From Crotalaria pallida (taxonomy: Eukaryota > Streptophyta > Magnoliopsida > Fabales > Fabaceae): 64,000 bases of DNA. The position numbers and the translations under genes were made by a program. Each line of letters opens with the position of its first letter. Position 1 is the stretch's first letter. The DNA is taken from the NCBI GenBank assembly GCA_037953625.1, contig CM075651.1:111741001-111805000 (forward strand), written 5' to 3'. The notes below the pieces were generated by a model, which was not told the DNA's origin, searched no databases, and worked only from the letters and a program-made list of their open reading frames with translations. This document shows, piece by piece, positions 1-10,300 of this stretch.

Positions 1-430
1 GTGATAGATTATACCCTAATATAATATGATTAGTCCAAGAGGAATTATGGAAAAATGTGAGTATATTATGATTTAAATCGTTTCAATGATGAATTCAGTT
101 GGAATCAAGGTATTAGATTATGATTAAATCCTATTTTGAGTTGGATTGGATGATGTAAAGAAAATGGTCTTGAAATTCTTTGGTTTTTATTTCTAAAACT
201 GTACTTACTAACCGGTTAGAAGCTGAAAGTTTAAAATAAAAATTTAAGTCATTTTTGAAGGAACTTATGGTATCAATAAACATCTTCCTCCAATCCAAAC
301 TCAATGTCAATCACCTAAGTAAAATTTAAGGAAGGATTTAGTGTGGTAAAATAACTTAATACCTTGATTCATCATTGAAATTGATTGAATCATAATACTT
401 ATGGACTAATCAAGAGTTAAAAGGAAGGAG
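1..430. repeat. Rearranged LTR fragment with internal inverted repeat
   Basis: The stretch resembles the inside of the LTR at 2243-5978. It has one AACCGGTT palindrome near 210 in the same context (about 30 bp of A/T-rich sequence, then the palindrome, then AGCTGAAA). Bases about 20-110 reappear in inverted orientation at about 355-415 (both contain the words GATTAGTCCA and TTCAATGATGAATTCA/TTCAATGATGAATCA on opposite strands). It looks like a rearranged piece of the same Ty3 family that contributes the following 2 kb. No gene is visible here. Confidence 0.45.
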
Positions 431-560
431 ATACTCCAATCGGAAAAGGTAGAGGATTTAGCTGGACGATGCAAAAGAGACGATAAGCACTAAGATAAGA
501 AGGTTGTGGTTCATGAACAAGTTTGGAGTTCGAAAATGTGAATGACAATAGGAAGAAGAG

Positions 561-833
561 TTGAATATGAGACAAAGGCGATGGATGAAGTTTCTAAAAG
601 ATTATGATTTTGAGCTCCATTATCATCCTGGCAAAGCAAACGTAGTTGCAGACGATTTGAGCAGAAAGGCTATTCCTGTGAGCTCAATGATGGTCAAGGA
701 GGCTATTCTGATCGAGGAGTTCAGAGACCTAAGTCTGGCAATGCAAGTGGAACTATCTAGCCTTAGATTGGGAATGTTGCAAATGACCAACGAATTCTTG
801 AATCGGATTCGTGAATTACAACCAGAAAATTAG
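561..833 (+). pseudogene. Ty3/gypsy RNase H C-terminal fragment
   Basis: The translated segment carries the hallmark end of Ty3/gypsy RNase H: an MRQRRW motif, then LKDYDF, then YHPGKANVVAD, then the DxLSRK box. The same block occurs in the better preserved element A at about 37795-37895. The fragment opens at TTG in the middle of a domain and ends at a stop after about 90 residues. Reverse transcriptase is missing upstream and integrase is missing downstream, so this is a relic. In life the domain would degrade the RNA strand of the RNA/DNA hybrid during retrotransposition. Family assignment is sure; membership in the same element as the LTR at 2243 is inferred from order and orientation. 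Confidence 0.85.
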
Positions 834-2242
834 GAGTTGAAAGAAACGAATGAGATTTAATCTTTGGAATTAAAGTCAGGGATTATGGATATTAGAAAAT
901 ATATTATGGAGGCAAGGGATTTATGAAGTGTTGTCTAGAACAACCTAGATGAGAAATCCAAAGGCATGAACTTCAAGAATAGATTATGTTCGAACCCAAG
1001 TCAGTTATCAACTATCAAGGAATAAGGAATTTCTCGATGTTGGTAAGCATGTATGAGGACTATGGGAAAGCACATGAATTTCATGCGAGAAATGTCTGAG
1101 TTCAGAATAAGAGAAAGATGGATGAAATAAAGGCCCAACTGGAGAAAGGGGAAAAGTAAATAGGAGAATATCAACCACGGAAATATCAAGGTTAAGGAAT
1201 CCTCGACTGAAGAAAAGTGACTAAGGAGGAAATAGGGAAGGGAACATTTGTCCATCTCAAGGTGAAAAATGTGATGCACATCACTTTGGGTTTAGTTGTG
1301 ATGTACCTGAGGGGATAGTCAATTCCGACTGCAGGAAGCTGGAGTATTATTCACCGAATTGTATTGAAGGAAAAGGTGAGAAAGGAATGGACAACAAATG
1401 AATCAAGCACGAGAAGAGTTAACCAGCTGAGATGTGAGTTGAGTCTAATCCTGACGTAGATAACCCAAGTCTATCTCTTCCTTTGATCTGAGTTAACGTA
1501 GTCAAATGTTTTTCGATTACGTTAATCTAATCGTTTGAAAATATCAATATCCTGTTGGAGGTTCAACTCCAATCTTTATGTGATCAAAATCTCTATCACA
1601 GTTGGATGTGATAAATATCTGTGGACACTACAGAAATAGAAAGATCAGTTATGGCTAGAGAGATTAACAACCACCGGGATAGGACAAATCTTTGTCTCCT
1701 CAACAGAAATGTCTCTAGAACTTGACTATCTAACTAAGTCTGATAATGATAATTACCATATCTTTAAGTTCATCTAACTTAAAGACCTGTCGTATGGTCT
1801 TTCTTGTGAAAGATTATATCTGAAAGGGATGATTTTGTTATTAATGGTTTGAATATTAGGACTGATCACCCTAATGTCTCAAACTGTTAAGGAATGAAGT
1901 CATACAAATGTTTCTATAATCGTGCTCGAGTGATCATTGTGCGTAGCGCAAAAAGTTTTTCCCCAAAAAGTTTATTGAAAAGTGTTTTATCTGAAGAATG
2001 TTTATGTGAAGTGTATTACTCAAAAGAGTATTTCCTTTAAAAAGGAATTCTTTCACATAAGAGTTTTTATGCAAAGAATCTTTATTGTTTAAATTGAAAG
2101 ATTTCATTAGAAATGTTTCGAAATAAAAGAATTATATCGAAACTCTTTTAAGTGGGGGAGGACCCTAAAGAACATTTTGGAAAAGTGGAAAATTTCAGAA
2201 GATGAATTTCGGGGACGAAATTCCTTTTAAGTGGGGGAGTAG
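834..2242 (+). other. Decayed internal region of a Ty3 element ending in a polypurine tract
   Basis: No open frame of note. Scattered stops interrupt what would be the pol 3' part. The last 40 bases are typical of this retrotransposon group: a GACGAAATTCC word at about 2214-2225 and then a purine-rich AAGTGGGGGAGTAG tract at 2229-2242, immediately before the LTR start TGTAACACC. The same two-part ending recurs in element B at about 53010-53036. The tract would prime plus-strand DNA synthesis. Confidence 0.7.
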
Positions 2243-2513
2243 TGTAACACCCCTAATTTTCGTCTCCCAAATAACAAAGAAATTAGTTATAATAGTTATT
2301 TTTATAATTGATTTATAATAGTTTTGAAAGTTTTAGTTTTTGTACATTATGTGTTTTTATATATAAAAATATGAGATATATTTTTATATGGTTATTTTGT
2401 ACAAAAATATGAATATTGTAATTTAGTCCTTGGGTTGGGACCTAATTGCAATATTAGAAAGGTTTTTGAAGAAAGAGTAATTAAATTATTAATTTTTGAA
2501 GTTTTATCAGTAT

Positions 2514-4391
2514 CTAACCGGTTAGAAGGGCTCTGTAACCGGTTAGACGATGAACCCAGAAACTGGGTTAGTGGATTTCGATGAGTAATCACCCAATTGG
2601 TCAAGAAATTGCCACGAATCCCACTCAAATCACCCTCGGGAACGCCTGTCTCCTTGCATGCTTCTTGAATTCATCTATATAAGGCAAAGATCAGACCACA
2701 AATGAGGGTTTTTGTTCAAGTGTTGATGATGAGCTCTGTTTTAGGGTTCCATAGTTTTTCTATTCGATTCTCAGTCTTTGTTGAGAGTTAGAAAACGAGT
2801 GATACACTGTTACAAAGCTCACATCAAGGGCTTTGTATTGATATAAAGTTTGTGAGATAAGAATGAGGGATCAAGGAGAAATCAAGCAGGGAAGTGGAGG
2901 TGTTCATTATGTCAAAAACCAGAATCAGATTCGTGAAGCTCACTTTGAGGTCTGATTTTGGTGAGCACATGCACTCTTTGAATCTCATTCTTGTTCCTAT
3001 AGCTTGTGCATGTTGCATAGGACAAAGTCTAACCATTTTCCCCAATTTGTTTGTCCATTTCACATGTCAAAATCTTTGATTTATGAACCCTACTGAAACT
3101 GTCATGAATGAGGGCAGAGCTTGAGGAATTCGTGTCCTTCTTTAAAGAACCAGTGTTGAAACTCATCAAGCACAACTTAGAGGTAAGGGGGAAGCTTACT
3201 ATTTGCTAGAGTGAGGATAAACATGTTTGGTCAATAGGATGAGTCACCAAGAGACTCTAAGGGCATAGTGTGAATTGGTTTAATGGCTTGGAGGCCAACT
3301 TTAGCTCATTTCTGAGTTTTGAGCAATTATAATATGATGCATGCAAGCTATTGTGATGACAATTTCATGACTTATTTGGATATTATGTGAATTGATGCAT
3401 TAAGTTGTGAAATATATGATTTATGCACTTTTGGTGTATGATGATTTTGCATGCATGAATTTGTGATATGTTTAAGTGTTTAAACATGTGTACTTTAAGG
3501 TATTAAACCTTGGGTAATGATGAAAATAGGTTAAATTTGAGTACAATTGAAAATGGTGCTGAAAAATCAGTTTTAGTATGTTGTGCTGCATAATCTAACC
3601 GGTTAGAGCCTGTCTGTAACCGGTTAGTACCTGACAAAAACGAAAATATACAATTCTGGTTTTGTTAAGTAATTCTCACCATTTTTTTAATTGATACTTA
3701 AGGTCTATTATCACTGTTATTACCCTCTGATTGTTGGATATGGATTCCAAACTTGATAATTGGTTTATACCTTAAAGTGAATGACAAATTCAATTGAAAA
3801 TTGTGAAGTTATATGCAATTTGATGTTCATAATGTTAATGGATGCAAGATGAATGTGATTCAGTGGGTAAACATATTAATATTAAGGTATTATAACTCTG
3901 TGTATGGTTGAAATTGGTTAGATTTGAGTATTGGAAAGAATGGTATGCAAAACCTCACTTTTCAGTGTATTTACTGCATAATCTAATCGGTTAGTCTGAA
4001 GCTGTAACCGGTTAGATACTGTCAGTTTTCAAAAGAAAAAGGTTTCTGAAATTGGCTAAGTGTTCATACCATTTATACTCAAGTTTAAGCTAGAATTTCA
4101 TATAAAAACCAATCTGAAACTATGTGATTGAGCACTGTTTGGTTTAGATTGGAGGTGATGAGTTAATACCTTAATATTAAATGAAAATTTAAAGAGGAAA
4201 TTATGCATAAATGAAATTGGATTATGACTTAGATCTTTTGAATGATAATATGTGTTGAACTTGAGGTATTCTGTTATGCTAAGACCCTGTTATTGGATTG
4301 AGTAGAGAATTCAAGAAAAGATTCTTTGAAAATCAGTGGTTTCAAGTTCAGCTCTGTAATTCTAACCGGTTAGGTTGTGATGTAACCGGTT
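2514..4391. repeat. Four paired CCGG palindromes spaced about 21 bp
   Basis: Each pair reads CTAACCGGTTAG, then 8-10 variable bases, then GTAACCGGTTAG. The central CCGG (or TCGG) tetramers start at 2518/2539, 3599/3620, 3987/4008 and 4366/4386, so the spacing is 21, 21, 21 and 20 bp. Bases between the members differ, so only the palindromes and the distance are kept. One palindrome (3987) has decayed to TCGG. Confidence 0.85.
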
Positions 4392-4661
4392 AGTACCTAA
4401 AACTTAAAAATAAAAGTTAAGTTTTTTAGTAAGGATTGTTAATACCAATGATTATATTCTCTCAATCCAGGTCTATGAGCATATGTTTAACTTAAATTCA
4501 AAGGTGAATTTTATGAGTAAAGTTATACCTCAAGATATCATTCAGAAGTTGTGTTTTTCTAAGTCATAATAATGGAATTAATGGAAAGACCAACCTTAGT
4601 AATTATGTGTGCATTCATGCATGGATAAAGGTGATGAAATGGGTTGACAAGGATCGTTTGT

Positions 4662-5269
4662 CATATTCTGGGAATATGAGTAAGTGTACTCTGAGAGTAC
4701 CAAATTGATGCAACCTACTTGATGACACATTCTGGGAATGTGGCCAGTGTCTGGGACATGGTTTTTTATGCTTTCTGGGAACGTGATGCACACTCTGAGA
4801 GTGGTGCTTGTTTTCCAAGTATGGTTTGCCATACGTTCTGGGAACGTATGTTTGTGCGTGCATTCATTCATAGAGAATGGAGATTAAGTTGGCAAGGATT
4901 GTTTGTCATGTTCTGGGAACATGAGGAGGGTACTCTGGGAGTACCATATTGATGCAACCTACTTGATGACACATTCTGGGAATGTGGCCAGTGTCTGGGA
5001 CATGGTTTCTTTGATGTGTTCTGGGAACACATTGATGTGGAACCTACTTGATGACACATTCTAGGAATGTGGCCAGTGTCTGGGTCATGGTTTCTTTGAT
5101 ACGTTCTGGGAACGTGATGCCCACTTTGGGAGTTGTTCTTGTTTATATTCCAAGCATGGTTTGCTATACGTTCTGGGAACGTGATGCACACTCTGGGAGT
5201 GGTGCTTGTTATATTCCAAGTATGGTTTACTATACGTTCTGGGAACGTATATTAGTGTTCTGGGAACAC
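4662..5269 (+). repeat. Array of about 20 short hairpins with constant TGG apex
   Basis: Inverted repeats share the apex C-TGG-G but have different stems. Examples: 4662-4678 (stem CATATTC), 4686-4700 (GTACTC, loop TGA), 4726-4742 (CACATTC), 4791-4803 (CACTC), 4830-4850 (CATACGTTC, perfect 9 bp), 4907-4923 (CATGTTC), 4929-4945 (GGTACTC), 4970-4986 (CACATTC), 5014-5032 (ATGTGTTC), 5055-5071 (CACATTC, loop TAG), 5101-5115 and 5168-5182 (ACGTTC), 5189-5201 (CACTC), 5231-5251 (TATACGTTC), 5255-5269 (GTGTTC). A recurrent CCAGTGTC...GACATGG unit (4744, 4988) pairs with one bulge. The set is organised as roughly three repeats of a module of 5-7 hairpins. Open frames on either strand here are a by-product of the palindromes. 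Confidence 0.9.
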
Positions 5270-5989
5270 ACTGGTGTAATGGATGGACGTCCAAGATTGA
5301 TTAGTATGGAGGCCTCAGGATTATGAGATAGAAAACATGCATTATGCCACCTGCATTGAAAGACCTATTATGATTAACCGGGTGTGCTCATATGGTTATG
5401 CATTCTGATTTGCTACCTAATTACGTGTGTATGTTAGTTTTATTCTCATTTGATTATGCGAATATGTAAAGCTAACCCCCATGCCCTTATTAGGTGTTGA
5501 TCGTATATCTAGCTTGCACAAAAGTCAGTGAAGGGAGATGTCTCTTAGGTGCATGCAGAGTGTAGAAAGTGTGGGTTGAGAACCCTTTATACAGATATCG
5601 AGGATCCGACCAGATGGATGTTTGGACAGAGGACCAGTGACTAGCTCTATAACATCTCTATTTTTAATAGTATTAATATGATACACATTTTGAAAGAGGT
5701 ATCATAAGATGAATTTGGTTTCATAATAATACTTATTTGGTATCCATGGACTTGTTACACTTGATATATTTTGAGAGTATAATGTGATTATTTTACTATG
5801 TTTCCGCAAACTCTGATTTTATTAGTCAACTTCATTATTAATCAAATGTTTGTGAAAAGGAATTTTCAAGAGAAGGAAAATTCTTATTTTCAGATCTTTT
5901 TCCAACAATAACAAGTCCAAGTAATCATAAACTTATTACTTTTCTTATAAAGTAAGATGATATACAAGGAGTGTTACAAATATCACAAT

Positions 5990-6137
5990 ATAAAATGTTA
6001 TTCACAGTCCGCGTAAGACAGCCCAGTTGGTGGCTGCAGGGACACTAGGATTTCTCCCTCCCCCAGGTCATGGGTTCTAGTCCCAGACCTCCCATGTAAA
6101 CCAAAAAAAAAAAAATAAAATAAAATGTTATTCACAG
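5990..6137 (+). mobile_element. tRNA-derived SINE with 18 bp target duplication
   Basis: An approximately 110 bp body (6008-6119) carries an A-box-like AGCCCAGTTGG (6020-6030) and a B-box-like GGTTCTAGTCC (6073-6083), the internal RNA polymerase III promoter of tRNA-derived SINEs, and ends in an A-rich tail. It is flanked by a perfect direct repeat ATAAAATGTTATTCACAG at 5990-6007 and 6120-6137, the hallmark of LINE-mediated insertion. It sits only 11 bp outside the LTR end at 5978. Confidence 0.85.
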
Positions 6138-7193
6138 TTGTAACTGTTGATTGAGGGTGACTAAGTGAGATTACTTGGACTTGAGACGCTTGTTCTAGTT
6201 CTAATTGAAAACTTAAAGGGCTGAAAGGCTAACATGCGTTTCAGACATTAGCTATATCAGCATTGTCGATGACTATTTGGATGGAAGGATGAAATTAATC
6301 ATAAATTAAAAATTTGAGGATTAAATTGGTCAAATTAATAGAAAAGGGACTAAATTTGTTAAATTGATCAAAATGGAGAAATAAAAGCCCAATACAGTCA
6401 TATTTTTTTATTAATTTTTATTTTTTATAATTTTTTCCTTATAATTTAATTTTTTAATTAAAAATATTCATGTAGGACAACTTAATGCTAACATATGTTT
6501 TGTCTGATGTTAACCACATTGGCATCATTACCTCGAATTTTAAGAGAAGGACAAAATTGGTCACAAATAAATAATTGAGGATTGAATTCATCAAATTAAA
6601 AAAAAAAGGGACTAAATTCGTCAAAATCTATTGTTGGAAGTGCAATTAAGCCAAGCCCTGTGCTGATGTCTTAAAGCAGTTGAGTCCACCCGCATTAACA
6701 AAAAATTTACAGGGTTGACGCTTAACAACCCAGAGGAAAATTGACCAAGGAATGACACTGAGGTTCTACCTGGGTTAACGAATCTTCGGCTCAAGGCAGG
6801 TAATTGCCATTTCCAGGCAGAATAGACTAAAAAATATTATAAAAAATACACGTTTGCTTCACAAATTCAGCCTAAAGGGAAAATGCTTAGTTGATATGAT
6901 GAAAACAGAAGCGAATGTTTGTATTAAAAGAACAGGTACAAGGCAACTAAAAGGCTACATAAGAAACATACTACAACCACAGCCAAAACCAGAAATTGCT
7001 TACTTTGCCAATTACAAAATTACATCATTAGAAAAAGTACTTTCCATTTGATGTGCCAAAATAAAAGGGATAATACTTTCCATTTGGTTGCTTGGTTTAG
7101 GATCACCAAACATTATAAGTACGTGGTATTCAAAATGTCCTATACTTTAGGGAGAAATATAGAAGATAGATAATATTCTCCCCATAATCCTGC
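6138..7193. other. Intergenic, A/T-rich, with diffuse repeat motifs
   Basis: Two stretches (about 6285-6390 and 6545-6630) repeat the phrase GGACTAAATT...GTCAAA/TTGGTCAAATTA, which is typical of the degenerate arms of plant fold-back MITEs; a related but better preserved fold-back element is at 12573-12846. No coding frame is supported. The 65-residue frame near 6854-7051 has no recognisable similarity. Confidence 0.4.
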
Positions 7194-7393
7194 TATAGAT
7201 TTCACACCTTTCCCAAGCCTCCAAGTTTGTTTTTCTTACTCTGAATTATGAATGTAATTAATTTCAGCTCATGCCTGTCCATGTTTGTAATTGCAGAAAT
7301 CAAGATTTACTATTATGTACCATTTTAATTTTGGGTCATATAAACATCTCTACTTACTCCATCAAAGTTTCTCAAAATTGAAAGCGTGATAGC

Positions 7394-10300
7394 TTATCTT
7401 TCCAGCTTCATTGTTCTGATCTTAGGCTGTGCTAGTGCTACAGCTGTCTCTTCTTCAGTAAGTGCATGGCGGAAATGGCACCTATGGCCATAAGGGCAAG
7501 CATTCCCAGCAAGGACCATCCTGCAGACCTCAGTCTTGTAGCGTGGGTGGCGGATGACAGGGCGGAGTTCCTCAATACCATGAGCAAATTGGCAGTGGTC
7601 TTCATACGAGCATGTTCCAGTCTCCTGCCATTGTTTACACAGCTCAGTCTTTGACATGCCTTGATTATACACCACCATCTCAAGAGGTTCCTCCTCCTCC
7701 TTCCCTCCACGCACATATACCTTTTGCTGTTGCACAATAGTAACATGCACAAAATCTCAAAAACAATAGTGAAACAGGATAATTAGTTAATAGAAATCTC
7801 TCATATCCCCCTCTTTCCCCGGGACACTTTATATCTTATGGACGGCAACAATCAAACCAGGATATGAACATATCATTCATTCAGTCTCTCAACAAATTTT
7901 TTTGTTTAATAGAAAAATTAAACCAAGATATCATTCCTGTGTCATCATTAAATATTGTACTTAGTTTTCAATAACTCTGTTCAATTCTCCACTTTGCAAA
8001 ATGATTTTACTTTTGTCTTTGAGATCTCAAGTTTTTTCCGAGATTTCAAAAATTCCTCTTTATTCAATTCTCATATGATTTTGGTGATGCGCTCAATCTT
8101 TTAGTTTCGGGGTACTCGAGCTATACATTAGTTAGTACAAATGCATAACATAAGCCACACAATTAATTATAATGTAAGTGCTAAAATGAACCTTTTCTTT
8201 TGTACTGAGCACATAAACGGGGAGCTCCGGTGTGCATGTGAAATTTTTTTTTTTTGCTTTTTAAATTTTTTTAATACATATTTATTCAGAATAGTTTTTA
8301 ACACAAGTTCATATACAGATTTATTAGAATATGTAAATTTTGAATACAGTTTTACTCAGTACAGTTTTTTAAGAACACAGAGTAAAAAATAATAAATCCA
8401 AATTATAAAAATCACTTCATATCGATAAAAAAGAAAACGCATAGAATATTTTTTAATTGATTAAATTTTAAAAAAATAAATAAAAAAATCCCAAAAGAAA
8501 GGCATGCACCGGTGCATGTTATGTGTTTACATTCACCTGAGCCTCTCCCCACATAAACTTACTTATAACTTGCAAATACTCATATATAAACAGCGTCTTT
8601 CTCTTGTTTTATTACTTAAAAAGATGATATAATCAAAATGATGTGGTGAATTAATATTGCAACCTTATTATTTATGCAACCAATTTGCACAACATTCTTT
8701 CTGAGTCAAGAAATAACGTGTAACACTTTCTCTTTTTTACTTTTCTAGTTTTCTCTAAATCTTTTTACCAAAAAAAACGTTGTAGGTCAAACTTGTCTTA
8801 TAAAATTGTTTATGCAAAAACATCTTTGTTAATACTCCCTCTAATTCACCTTTTTGGGATTTTTCACTGTCACCAAGGAAAATGGTTAAATTTGTTAGTA
8901 GCATTGAAAATGTGAAAATTTGATAATATACTTCTTCAAAACTATTCATATAATTATTATTAAAATTCTAAAAAGTGTTGACTTAATAGGGATGTTTATG
9001 TAAAGAAATGATTAAATGCTATTGAAATTTGAAATAAGATCTTATAAATATGACTAAAATAAAAAAATCTTATAAATAAGATAAAAGAGAGTATTATTCT
9101 AATATTATTATTGCTGAAATCAAATAAAAATCGAAGACAGTGATCCACATAACTTATATGCTACTCAAACTCATTAGTGTGGTTCTTTTTTCGGCACACT
9201 ATACTTATAGATGAGTTAATGAACAATGATTGAGAAATTTACTCATAAGTTTATACATTAAGATTTTGATATTTGTCATTTAAGTTTTTTATTTAATTTT
9301 TTAACTTAAAAATAACAAATGTCATAATCTTATGTGTAAATTTGTAGGTCTCTAAATCCTTTTTTATGAGTTAATTTGATTCGAAGTGATAAACCATAAA
9401 AAAATAAATAAATAAATAAAAAAAAAAACAAGAAAACTTGAGAGCACAAGCATGGTTTTACTTGGTTCGAAAGAAACCAAAAAGTAATAAAGTTACTGTT
9501 ATGGGTTTAAGACTCTTTCTAACTTATGCATTAGATATTTATGTTAATTAAATACTTCCTCCGTCCCTAAGTATAAATCTTTTTTTTGGATTTTACGTCC
9601 ATTAAGAAAGTGAAATAATTTAGTTAATTGTATTGGAAATGTGAACTTTTGATATGTAATTTCAAAATTACCCCTATTAATATTATTGAGAATCTAAAAA
9701 GTGTTAAATAAATAGGGGTGTTTGTGGAAAAAAGTAATTAATGATCATTGAAAACTGATATGAGGCTTTATAAATAGGGACAAAATAAAAGTGTCAAGAG
9801 AGCTTTATATTTAGGAAAGAAGGTAGTATTAAAAAGTACTCCCTGCGATTTCATTTATAAGGAAAAAAAAATCATATTAATGGTCCTAAATATAAGCAAA
9901 AATTAACCAACTTTTTATTCCCAATACAACAATTCTTAAAATATCCCTATAAAGTGGTTATAACATTTAATTTTTGTTTCATTCCCAATGCAAGTTTCCT
10001 AAATAATCAATTTTTCTATGAATTTGAAAAAATTAAATGCACTCAACTAAATTTCTTAATATCTGTGTCGATAGTTATTTTTGCTAATAAACGAGATCGG
10101 AGGGAGTAAGTGTTTACCGAGAAATTAAAATACTCCTCTCAAAATATAGGACTCATTTTGAAGATTTCACGTTCATAAAGAAAGTGAAATAATTTAGTTA
10201 AATGTATTGGAAATGTGAACTTTTGATATGTATTTTCAAATAGGGGTGTTTGTGGAAAAAAGTAATTAATGATCATTAAAAATTGGTAAAGGGTCTTATA

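Larger units (their letters stand above)
2243..5978 (+). mobile_element. 3' LTR of a Ty3/gypsy element (LTR family 1, CCGG subtype)
   Basis: The LTR begins TGTAACACCCC just after a polypurine tract and ends GGAGTGTTACA, so the ends are the inverted pair TGTAACAC/GTGTTACA. Length is 3736 bp. In order it holds a palindrome pair (2514-2546), a TATA-like box (TATATAAG, 2676-2683), a consensus splice donor AG|GTAAGG (GT at 3183), three more palindrome pairs (3595-4391), an array of hairpins (4662-5269) and an acceptor-like TTATTAG (ends 5493). Where related copies have an open frame, this one keeps only a decayed start. The 5' LTR would lie upstream of the window, so the target duplication cannot be checked. 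Confidence 0.85.

Noticed and set aside
4662..5269. CRISPR-like repeat array
   Set aside because: Units are not identical repeats with unique spacers; they are different hairpins around a common apex, and the context is a plant LTR.
4596..5326. Several overlapping open frames on both strands in the hairpin array
   Set aside because: They exist because palindromic repeats lack stop codons symmetrically; no start context, no conservation between copies, no recognisable domain.
8220..8525. Possible MITE with GTGCATG-containing ends
   Set aside because: Only short words match between the two sides; no convincing terminal repeat or target duplication.
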